Assembly (NCBI RefSeq): GCF_020103725.1 | Contig: NZ_JAHXBG010000007.1 | Span: 186,001 to 250,000 of the forward strand | From: Hyalangium gracile | GTDB taxonomy: Bacteria > Myxococcota > Myxococcia > Myxococcales > Myxococcaceae | DNA: 64,000 nucleotides | Direction of reading: 5' to 3' | Part shown: positions 9,113 to 17,106 of the stretch, in pieces | Numbering within the stretch: position 1 is the first letter of the stretch | How the letters are laid out: every line of letters starts with the position of its first letter | The notes under the pieces: generated by a model | What the model saw: the letters and a program-made list of their open reading frames with translations, nothing else | What the model was told of the DNA's origin: nothing | Database searches by the model: none | Made by a program: the position numbers and the translations under genes

Positions 9113-9126
9113 CTTATAAATATAAG
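9113..9126. promoter_or_regulatory. Inverted repeat next to the Lrp gene start (candidate operator 1)
   Basis: CTTATA-AA-TATAAG, a perfect 6-bp inverted repeat, lies 11 bases upstream of the start codon of the Lrp-family gene. It is A/T-rich in an otherwise very GC-rich region. Lrp-type proteins bind short A/T-rich palindromes, often in helically phased sets. Function as an operator or as part of the promoter is inferred. Confidence 0.55.
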
Positions 9127-9142
9127 CCCGTAAGGTCGACGG

Positions 9143-9157
9143 CATATAGACTATATG
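9143..9157. promoter_or_regulatory. Inverted repeat upstream of the Lrp gene (candidate operator 2)
   Basis: CATATAG-A-CTATATG, a perfect 7-bp inverted repeat with one central base. Its centre is about 30 bp (roughly three helical turns) from the centre of the repeat at 9113-9126, as expected for cooperative binding of an Lrp-type protein on one face of the DNA. It lies between the Lrp gene and the stop of the enoyl-CoA hydratase gene. Confidence 0.6.
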
Positions 9158-9201
9158 TGGTGTGCCAAGCTTTCAAGGGGCACACGCAAGGGCGGCGTCG
9201 G

Positions 9202-9963
9202 CTATTCGAACTTCCCGTGCCGGCCCGCACCCTGAGCGAAGCGCTGGGCTCCGGCAATGGACTCGGCCTCGAGCACCTTCACACCGCCGGTGAACTCCTG
9301 ACGCAGCGCGGCCTCCAGCGGCAGGCTCGCCTGCTCGTACGCGGAGCGGCGATCGGCGTTCATGCAGGCCTGGGGGAAGGCGGCGATCTCCCGCGCCAGC
9401 GCCTCGGCGGCCTGCCGGGCCTGGCCTCGCGGCACCACGCGGTTGACGAGCCCCATGCCCAGCGCCTCCTGCGCGGACACCGGGCGCCCGGTGAGGATGA
9501 GGTCCATGGCGCGGGACAGGCCGATCAGGCGCGGCAGCCGCACCGTCCCTCCGTCGATGAGCGGCACGCCCCAGCGGCGGCAGAAGACGCCCAGCACGGC
9601 GTCCTCCTCGGCCACGCGGAGATCACACCAGAGCGCCAATTCCAGCCCGCCCGCGACGGCGTGCCCGGAGATGGCGGCCACCACGGGCTTGCCCAGCACC
9701 AGGCGCGAGGGGCCCATGGGCCCGTCTCCCTCCGGCGACAGCCGCGGCATCCGCCCCTCGGCCACGGCCTTGAGGTCCGCGCCCGCGCAGAAGGTGCCCC
9801 CCTCGCCGAAGAAGACGCCCACCTTCGCGTCCGGATCCGCGTCGAACGCGCGGAAGGCGTCCGCGAGCTCCCGGGCCGTGGCGCCGTCCACCGCGTTGCG
9901 CACGTCGGGGCGGTGGAGGAGGACGGTGGTGACGGGGCCACTCTTCTCGACGTGGACGCTCAT
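9202..9963 (-). CDS. Enoyl-CoA hydratase/isomerase family protein
   Basis: A 253-residue crotonase-fold protein. The CoA-binding and oxyanion-hole segments are visible: FCAGADLKAVAEG (residues about 58-70) and AISGHAVAGGLELALWCDLRVA (about 96-117). The second glutamate used for hydration by classical hydratases is replaced in the RRWGVPLIDGGTVRLPRLIG region (VPLIDGG instead of a glutamate-containing loop), so an isomerase, dehalogenase or other crotonase activity is as likely as hydration. It is cytoplasmic and stands alone. A large hairpin at 10031-10074 separates it from the esterase gene upstream on the same strand. Confidence 0.87.
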   Translation of the reverse strand: MSVHVEKSGPVTTVLLHRPDVRNAVDGATARELADAFRAFDADPDAKVGVFFGEGGTFCAGADLKAVAEGRMPRLSPEGDGPMGPSRLVLGKPVVAAISGHAVAGGLELALWCDLRVAEEDAVLGVFCRRWGVPLIDGGTVRLPRLIGLSRAMDLILTGRPVSAQEALGMGLVNRVVPRGQARQAAEALAREIAAFPQACMNADRRSAYEQASLPLEAALRQEFTGGVKVLEAESIAGAQRFAQGAGRHGKFE

Positions 9964-10030
9964 GGGCGCGGCAGCCTCGCACGGGCCTTCGCTCGGAGGA
10001 ACCGGCTCGTGCGGGCGGGCCCCGGAAATG

Positions 10031-10074
10031 CCCGAGCCCCGGGACTGGCGGGGTGCCAGGTCCAGGGGCTCGGG
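10031..10074 (-). terminator. Long hairpin after the pectinacetylesterase-like gene
   Basis: Perfect 10-bp arms CCCGAGCCCC and GGGGCTCGGG enclose a second, nearly complementary pair (GGACTGG / CCAGGTCC). The structure lies 21 bases beyond the stop of the minus-strand gene 10096-11403 and before the start of the next gene. On the minus strand it is followed by CATTTCC, only a weak T-run. Best read as a terminator. Confidence 0.55.
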
Positions 10075-10095
10075 TTCAACACGGCTCGGTGAGGA

Positions 10096-11403
<1,308 letters not shown>

Positions 11404-11556
11404 TCAGGTTCCTCCTGTTTCGGGGGGATTGCCTGTTACACCTGTAGCAAATCGAAAGTCCAGGGGTCTTCTAAACCCCAGGGATAGCCGGAAGGCGTGA
11501 CAGGTAGGAGAGGTGCGGTTGCGAGGAGATGGCACGCCGCGCTATCTGACGCCCCC

Positions 11557-12225
11557 ATGAGCTCGACGGCCCGATGGAAGCTCCCGCTGGCGATCGGTTT
11601 GGTCGCCGTGGTGGTTGCGGTCCTCTTCGCGGTGCTCGGCGGCAAGCCGACGGTGGAGCCCCCTCCGCGCGAGGCGACCACTCCAGCTCCTGCTCCGCCG
11701 CCCGCCGCGCCCGCGCGCCCAGCGGCTCCGGCCCTGAGCGCGGGCAGCCAGGCCGATCCGCTCGATCGGTTCCTCATGACGCAGCCAGACGAGGCCGCTG
11801 CCGCTCCGGCCGGTAGCCCGGTGAAGCTGGAGGAGCTGCGCGCGAAGCTGCCCGACAACCTGTACTGGGAGCTGGACGCCCCCACGACGGATCCGCAGGT
11901 GCTCGAGAAGCGCGCCGAGGCGAAGCGGAAGTGGAACGAAGTGTTCGGAAAGATTCAGTCGGGGGATGCCACCGAGGAGGAGATCCACCGCTACTACGAT
12001 TACCGGCGGAAGCGCTCGGAGGACAACCTTGCGATCGCCAACCTGATGATCTCCGAGTATGGCGACAAGCTCCGGGAGGAGGAGCGAGGGCTGATCGATC
12101 TGAGCATCCGGATGCACCAGGATCGCCTGAAGGAAGTGCCTCGGCAGACCGCGGATGCGCTCGAGCGCAAGGCGCTCCAGGACAAGCGCCGCGAGGAGTG
12201 GATCCGCAACGGCAAGAAGCCCTGA
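11557..12225 (+). CDS. Unrecognised membrane-anchored protein with helical C-terminal domain
   Basis: A 222-residue protein of unknown function. After a short basic start it has one membrane helix (residues about 9-27, LAIGLVAVVVAVLFAVL). A proline/alanine-rich linker follows (PPPREATTPAPAPPPAAPA), then a highly charged alpha-helical domain from about residue 85 (KLEELRAKLPDNLYWELDAP, KRAEAKRKWNEVFGKIQSG, RRKRSEDNLAIANLMISEYG). The layout suggests a single-pass anchor with the helical domain in the periplasm. The ribosome site before the ATG is weak; an in-frame start 20 codons upstream would spoil the N-terminal anchor, so it was not used. The amylase gene follows 30 bases downstream on the same strand and may share the transcript. 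Confidence 0.72.
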   Translation: MSSTARWKLPLAIGLVAVVVAVLFAVLGGKPTVEPPPREATTPAPAPPPAAPARPAAPALSAGSQADPLDRFLMTQPDEAAAAPAGSPVKLEELRAKLPDNLYWELDAPTTDPQVLEKRAEAKRKWNEVFGKIQSGDATEEEIHRYYDYRRKRSEDNLAIANLMISEYGDKLREEERGLIDLSIRMHQDRLKEVPRQTADALERKALQDKRREEWIRNGKKP

Positions 12226-12255
12226 GCCCGAGGAAGGGCGCTAAGGTGCGCGCCC

Positions 12256-13875
12256 ATGACTCGGTCTCCCGCTCTCTGTGCCCTGGTCCTGGTGTGTGGC
12301 GCGCTCGTCGCCCAGGCGGCGCCTCCCGCGCGCCCCGCGGCGAACCCGCGTGGCTGGCAGCTCGAGTGGGCCCGTGGCGCCGTCTTCTATGAAGTCTTCG
12401 TCCGCAGCTTCGCGGACTCCAACGGCGACGGGGTGGGGGACTTCAACGGGCTCACCGCGAAGCTGGACTACCTGAGGGAGCTCGGCGTGGAGGGGCTGTG
12501 GCTCATGCCCGTCTTCGAGTCGCCCAGCTACCACGGCTACGACGTCGTCGATTACGAGAAGGTGGACTCGGAGTACGGCACGCAGGAGGACTTCGAGCGG
12601 CTGCTGCGCGAGGCCCACCGGCGCGGAATCCGCATCGTCGTGGACTTCGTCATCAACCACACCAGCTCCAAGCACCCGTGGTTCGAGGAGTCCGCGTCCT
12701 CGCCGAGCTCTCCCAGGCGCGACTGGTACGTGTGGCGCGCGGATGATCCGGGCTGGACGCAGCCGTGGGGCGGCACCCACCGCGTGTGGCACCCGAAGGG
12801 GGACGCGCACTACTACGGCATCTTCTGGGGCGGCATGCCGGACCTCAACTACCGCAACCCCGAGGTGCGCGCGGAGGTGAAGCGGTTGGCCTCGCTGTGG
12901 CTGTCGCGAGGCGTGGACGGCTTCCGGCTGGATGCCGCCCGCCACCTGGTGGAGAAGGGCCCGGGCGAGCAGCAGAACGACACCCCGGAGACGCACGCCT
13001 TCTGGAAGGAGTTCTCCGCCCACGTGCGCGGCGTCCGCCCCGATGCGCTCCTGGTGGGCGAGGTGTGGAGCGAGTCCAAGAACATCATTCCTTATTACGG
13101 CGCGACGACGCGGCTGCCGGGCGGCGACGAGCTGCCCATGCTCTTCAACTTCCCCATGGGCGAGTCGATGCTGGGCTCGCTCCAGGCGGGGGATGGGGCG
13201 CGGCTGGCCACGCAGCTCACCGAGGTGAGCACCGCCTATCCCCGGGGCGTGCTGGTGGCGCCGTTCCTCGCCAACCACGATCAGGTCCGCGTCGCCACCC
13301 AGCTCGAGGGCCAGGAGGGACGGATGCGGATGGCTCCGGCGCTGCTGCTGACGCTGCCCGGCACGCCCTTCCTCTATTACGGAGAGGAGATCGGCCTGCC
13401 CAACGGCCCGAAGAGCGAGGGAGATCCCGGCAAGCGCCGCCCGCTGCCGTGGGACGGCACGGAGAAGGGGGGCTTCACCACGGGCAAGCCGTGGGCGCCG
13501 TTCGTCGAGGGCTGGCAGCAGCGGAACGTCGCCGCGCAACTGGGTGACACCGGCTCGCTGCTGCACCGCTACCGGCTGCTCATCCACGTGCGCCGCGCGT
13601 CGCCCGCGCTCAGGGTGGGTACGCTCCGGCCGCTGCCTCGGAGCAGCGAGGCGCCCTCCGTGGTGGCCTACCTCCGCGAGGTGGAGGGCGAGCGGGTGCT
13701 GGTGGTCCACAACGTGGGGGCCGCGCCGGCCACCGTGAGCCAGGTGCTCCCGGGCACGCCCATGGAGCAGCTCTTCGCGGATCCGGACGTGAGCGCGACG
13801 GCCGAGCCCGGCAAGAAGGGCACCTGGAAGGTGTCGCTCCCCGCGTACTCCAGCGCCGTGTGGCGGCTGCGGTAG
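12256..13875 (+). CDS. Secreted GH13 alpha-amylase family glycosidase
   Basis: A 539-residue enzyme with a signal peptide (LALVLVCGALVAQAA region, cleavage near residue 21) and a catalytic (beta/alpha)8 barrel. GH13 regions are visible: VDFVINHTS (region I), GFRLDAARH with the nucleophile aspartate (II), LVGEVWS with the acid/base glutamate (III) and FLANHDQVR with the transition-state aspartate (IV). The start GAVFYEVFVRSFADSNGDGVGDFNG and a calcium-binding-type motif fit oligo-1,6-glucosidase/trehalose-synthase-like secreted amylases. A C-terminal beta domain (about 440-539) follows. It is likely to hydrolyse or rearrange alpha-glucans outside the cytoplasm. The exact linkage specificity cannot be given. 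Confidence 0.93.
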   Translation: MTRSPALCALVLVCGALVAQAAPPARPAANPRGWQLEWARGAVFYEVFVRSFADSNGDGVGDFNGLTAKLDYLRELGVEGLWLMPVFESPSYHGYDVVDYEKVDSEYGTQEDFERLLREAHRRGIRIVVDFVINHTSSKHPWFEESASSPSSPRRDWYVWRADDPGWTQPWGGTHRVWHPKGDAHYYGIFWGGMPDLNYRNPEVRAEVKRLASLWLSRGVDGFRLDAARHLVEKGPGEQQNDTPETHAFWKEFSAHVRGVRPDALLVGEVWSESKNIIPYYGATTRLPGGDELPMLFNFPMGESMLGSLQAGDGARLATQLTEVSTAYPRGVLVAPFLANHDQVRVATQLEGQEGRMRMAPALLLTLPGTPFLYYGEEIGLPNGPKSEGDPGKRRPLPWDGTEKGGFTTGKPWAPFVEGWQQRNVAAQLGDTGSLLHRYRLLIHVRRASPALRVGTLRPLPRSSEAPSVVAYLREVEGERVLVVHNVGAAPATVSQVLPGTPMEQLFADPDVSATAEPGKKGTWKVSLPAYSSAVWRLR

Positions 13876-13896
13876 CCAAGGACGGAGGCTCGAGCG

Positions 13897-14685
13897 ATGG
13901 CGAACAGGGCGATCCTCACGGGAGCGAGCGGGACGGTGGGCTCGCGCCTGTCCGGCTTCCTGCGGCAGCAGGGCTTCGACGTCATTCCATGGGACAGGAG
14001 GCACGTCCCCGTGGACGACTACGCCGCCATGGAGCGGTTCGTTCGCGAGGCGGCGCCCGAGGTGGTCTTCCACCTGGCCACGGCCTCGCAGCCCACGGGG
14101 CGGCCGGGGGAGTCCTGGCTCATCAACTACGAGTGGACCAGCGAGCTGGCGTGGATCACCCGGACGCTGGGCATCCGCTTCGTGTTCACCAGCAGCGTGC
14201 TGGTATTCACGAACGATGCCCGCGGGCCCTTCACGCGGGACTCCCAGCCGGACGCCACCGAGGGCTACGGCTACGAGAAGCGGCGGGCCGAGGAGCGCGT
14301 CTTCCACCAGAACCCCCAGGCCCGGGTGGCGCGGCTGGGCTGGCAGATCGGCGAGGAGCCCACGGGCAACAACATGCTGGCCTTCCTCGAGGGGAAGATG
14401 CGTGAGGAGGGCAGGGTGCGTGCCAGTGCGCGCTGGTACCCGGCATGCTCGTTGCTCGATGACACGGTGCGTGCACTGCATGAGCTCTCGAGCGCCGAGC
14501 CAGGCCTCTACCAATTGGACTCGAACGAGCGGTGGACCTTCTACGACATCGCCCGAGCGCTGAACGCCCGCCACGGGAACCGGTGGACGGTGGAGCCCTC
14601 GGAGGACTTCGTCTACGACCAGCGGATGAAGGAGGAGCGCATCCGGCTCCCCTCGCTCGGAGAGCGTCTGCCCGGGCTGCCCTGA
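13897..14685 (+). CDS. NAD-dependent epimerase/dehydratase (RmlD-like short-chain dehydrogenase)
   Basis: A 262-residue extended short-chain dehydrogenase with the nucleotide-binding loop LTGASGTVGSRLSGFL at the N-terminus, a DYAAMERFVREAAPEVVFHLA segment like dTDP-4-dehydrorhamnose reductases, an SSVLVF active-site serine region and a YGYEKRRAEE (YxxxK) catalytic pair. It probably reduces or epimerises a nucleotide sugar or related compound in the cytoplasm. There are no sugar-nucleotide genes next to it, so the substrate is open. A GGACGGAGG ribosome site precedes the ATG. The stop codon at 14683-14685 overlaps the first bases of a 76-bp dispersed repeat. Confidence 0.85.
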   Translation: MANRAILTGASGTVGSRLSGFLRQQGFDVIPWDRRHVPVDDYAAMERFVREAAPEVVFHLATASQPTGRPGESWLINYEWTSELAWITRTLGIRFVFTSSVLVFTNDARGPFTRDSQPDATEGYGYEKRRAEERVFHQNPQARVARLGWQIGEEPTGNNMLAFLEGKMREEGRVRASARWYPACSLLDDTVRALHELSSAEPGLYQLDSNERWTFYDIARALNARHGNRWTVEPSEDFVYDQRMKEERIRLPSLGERLPGLP

Positions 14686-14759
14686 GGTGCCCGTGTCGGG
14701 CCCGAGCTCCACCAACTGGTATGCTTGTCATACCAGTTCGCAAGAAGTCCGGCCGACAG
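14684..14759. repeat. 76-bp dispersed hairpin repeat, copy 1
   Basis: The segment starting GAGGTGCCCGTGTCGGGC matches 61814-61889 on the same strand at about 68 of 76 positions by eye. Its core is a perfect 10-bp inverted repeat, AACTGGTATG (14714-14723) and CATACCAGTT (14729-14738), with the loop CTTGT. It starts inside the stop codon of the upstream epimerase gene. It has no coding capacity of its own and resembles REP/MITE-type elements, although a role in transcript ends is also possible. Confidence 0.85.
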
Positions 14760-14861
14760 CCCGGTCCTGTCAGGGGGAGGCGGGGCCGTGCGAGCAGGCG
14801 GGGGCAGGGGCCTCAGTGCTCGGCTGCCTTGTCGCTGGGGACGTGCCATGCTGCCTCCGCG

Positions 14862-15674
14862 ATGAGTGACGCGAGCGGTCGGCCGGCGCGCAAGCCGATG
14901 ATCGAAGTAAAGGGCCTCTACAAGTCCTTCGGGGGGCAGGAGATCCTCCGAGGGGTGGACCTGGTGGTGGAGGAGGGGACCACCTGCGTGCTGATGGGGG
15001 TGTCCGGCTCGGGCAAGACGGTGCTGATGAAGCACCTGGTGGGGCTGCTGCAGCCAGACCGGGGCACGGTCATCATCGACGGCCAGGACATCTCGAAGCT
15101 GGACGAGGCGGGGATGGATCAGCTGCGGCGCAAGCTGGGCATCCTCTTCCAGGCCAACGCTCTCTTCGACTCGCTCACCGTCTTCGACAACGTGGCCTTC
15201 CCGCTGCGCGAGCGCACGAAGATGTCGGAGGCCGAAATCCTGGAGTCCGTGAACAAGTCGCTGGCCGTGGTGGGGCTGACGCACGCGGCGAAGAAGTTCC
15301 CGGGCGAGCTGTCCGGCGGCATGCAGAAGCGCGTGGGCTTCGCGCGCGCGGCCATCCTCCAGCCGAGCATCCTCCTCTATGACGACCCGACGGCCGGTCT
15401 GGATCCGCTCACCACGGCCTCCGTCAACGAGGTCATCTTCACGGGCAAGCAGCAGCTGGGGGCCACCTCGCTGGTCATCACCCCGGACGTGGCGTCCGGC
15501 TTCCGGGTGGGAGACACCCTGGCCCTCATGCACGAGGGGCGCGTCGTCCAGGCCGGCCTGCCCGAGGAGTTCCGTCGCGCGGAGCACCCGGCGGTGAAGT
15601 CCTTCCTGAACACCTGGCTGCAGCGCCAGAACCAGCGCCCCCGCGGAGGCGGAGACGCTCAGGGGACCAGGTAG
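14862..15674 (+). CDS. MlaF-type ABC transporter ATP-binding protein with altered catalytic residues
   Basis: A 270-residue ATPase most like the MlaF/Ttg2A/Mkl branch that drives phospholipid or lipid transport with MlaE-type permeases and Mce proteins. Walker A is GVSGSGKT (46-53), the Q-loop is LGILFQ and the signature is LSGGMQKRVGFARA (from 150). Two key positions are unusual: the Walker B/catalytic pair reads LLYDDP, with Asp175 where Glu is normal, and the switch histidine is Pro208 (VITPDV). ATP hydrolysis may therefore be slow or absent. No permease, Mce or MlaB/C gene lies nearby, so partners are elsewhere or it is an orphan. The ATG at 14862 was chosen; a start at 14898 (MIEVKGL) is the alternative. 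Its 3' end overlaps the convergent peptidase gene by 16 bases. Confidence 0.88.
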   Translation: MSDASGRPARKPMIEVKGLYKSFGGQEILRGVDLVVEEGTTCVLMGVSGSGKTVLMKHLVGLLQPDRGTVIIDGQDISKLDEAGMDQLRRKLGILFQANALFDSLTVFDNVAFPLRERTKMSEAEILESVNKSLAVVGLTHAAKKFPGELSGGMQKRVGFARAAILQPSILLYDDPTAGLDPLTTASVNEVIFTGKQQLGATSLVITPDVASGFRVGDTLALMHEGRVVQAGLPEEFRRAEHPAVKSFLNTWLQRQNQRPRGGGDAQGTR

Positions 15675-16993
15675 TACTGCTCCTGCCGGGGGGCGAAGAG
15701 CTTCCAGCCCTCGTCCGTCAGCCGGGCGGGATCCTCCTGCATGACGAGGACCTTCTGGCCGCCCCACTCCGGCACCTCGCTCAGCGTGTTCAGCTCCAGG
15801 GCGATGTACGAGCCCTGGCGGAGCCGGGGCGGGGGCTCGCGGCGCGCCGTCCCCTCGTCGATGCCCGAGCCCAGGCCGTGCCCGTGGTTGCCCAGCGGAT
15901 GGCTGTAGATGCGGGCCTGGATGCCTCGCTCGCTCATCTCCGCCAGGGCCGCGTCATAGACTTCGGCGACGGTCCGCTCGGGCCTCGAGGCGCGCAGCAT
16001 CAGCGCGTCCTGCAGCGCGTGGGTGTGGGCCAGCGCCTGCTTCAGCCCCGCGGGCGCGTCCTCCTCTCCCTCGCGCAGCAGGTACGCCATCCGCTGCCAG
16101 TCGCTGTGCAGCCCCATGTAGCTCAGGCCGAAGTCCAGGTGGATGAGGTCTCCCCGCTGGAGCACCAGCTCATCCGTCGCGGGGGATATCAGGTTCCCGA
16201 AGCCGCCCGGGGGGACCAGCCCCTGGCGCTGGACGCGCAGGTCCGGCTGGAACCACATGCCCAGCCCCAGCGCTCCCGCGCGATCGTAGAGCCAGCGCCG
16301 GATGTCCCCCACCGTCGTCCGGCCCGGAGAAATCACCTCTTGCGAGAGCGCCTGGCGAGCCACCCGCTCGGTGACGGCGACCAGGGTGGTGTAGTGCGGC
16401 AGCTCCTCGGGCAGCCGGGTGTCCAGGTACTCCTCGATGAGCGGCTCGGCGCTCACGAAGCGCTGCGCCGCCTCGGGGCCCATGCCCTCGGTGAGGAAGG
16501 CGTGGCTGGCCACCGTCAGGCTGCGGGTGATGCCGCGCCGGCCTCCCAGGCTCAGGCCGATGGCGCGCGGCTGGTACTGGAGGAACAGCTCGGACAGCGC
16601 ATAGGCCTGTCCCGAGGGCGTCCGCGGCGTCTCGAAGAATCTGGAGACGTGCTCCTCGGGCTGGAACGGCAGCGCCACCTTCTTGAGCCCCTGCTCCCCC
16701 GCGTCGATGAAGACGAAGATGTCCCGCGTGCTGGCGTACGGGCGCGGCGGGGCGACGAACTGGGTGAGCGGATCGTCGTGGAACTCCTCGTTGACGATGA
16801 TCCACATGCCCACGCCATGGCGCCGCATCATGGGCAGCAGCAGCTCGTGGCGCCGGGTGAGCCAGCCTTCCCGCACCTCGATCTGCCGGGACCAGGGCAG
16901 GAGCTTGGACTCCGGGGGCGGCTCTCCCGAGGAGCCCGAGCGGCAGGCCGACCCGAGGACGCAGCACAGGATCAGCAGGTATCCCCGCTTCAT
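15659..16993 (-). CDS. M24 family metallopeptidase (Xaa-Pro peptidase-like) lipoprotein
   Basis: A 444-residue exported protein: a short basic start, a hydrophobic segment and the lipobox LGSACRSG put the lipidated cysteine near residue 17. The C-terminal half has the pita-bread fold signature with metal ligands in LIHLDFGLSYMGLHSDWQR (Asp, Asp), YSHPLGNHGHGLGSGID (His), ALELNT (Glu) and LVMQED (Glu). It probably cleaves X-Pro bonds in peptides outside the cytoplasm. Exported M24 lipoproteins are less common than cytoplasmic ones. The start at 16993 is set by a GAGGAG site 6 bases upstream; an ATG six codons earlier lies before that site. It is divergent from the large repeat protein gene at 17107. 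Confidence 0.88.
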   Translation of the reverse strand: MKRGYLLILCCVLGSACRSGSSGEPPPESKLLPWSRQIEVREGWLTRRHELLLPMMRRHGVGMWIIVNEEFHDDPLTQFVAPPRPYASTRDIFVFIDAGEQGLKKVALPFQPEEHVSRFFETPRTPSGQAYALSELFLQYQPRAIGLSLGGRRGITRSLTVASHAFLTEGMGPEAAQRFVSAEPLIEEYLDTRLPEELPHYTTLVAVTERVARQALSQEVISPGRTTVGDIRRWLYDRAGALGLGMWFQPDLRVQRQGLVPPGGFGNLISPATDELVLQRGDLIHLDFGLSYMGLHSDWQRMAYLLREGEEDAPAGLKQALAHTHALQDALMLRASRPERTVAEVYDAALAEMSERGIQARIYSHPLGNHGHGLGSGIDEGTARREPPPRLRQGSYIALELNTLSEVPEWGGQKVLVMQEDPARLTDEGWKLFAPRQEQYYLVP

Positions 16994-17106
16994 CGCGACT
17001 CCTCGTTCCATGCGGCTCTTGCTCCTGCCCGGAATCCCGAGCAGCTTGCCACTTCCTGGGCTTGGATATTCGAGGATCGCGCGGAGCGAAGGAGACCGGA
17101 GGGAGC

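Noticed and set aside
7513-10092. Long plus-strand frame of 859 codons
   Set aside because: Antisense shadow of the aminotransferase, Lrp-type and enoyl-CoA hydratase genes; skewed composition and no domains.
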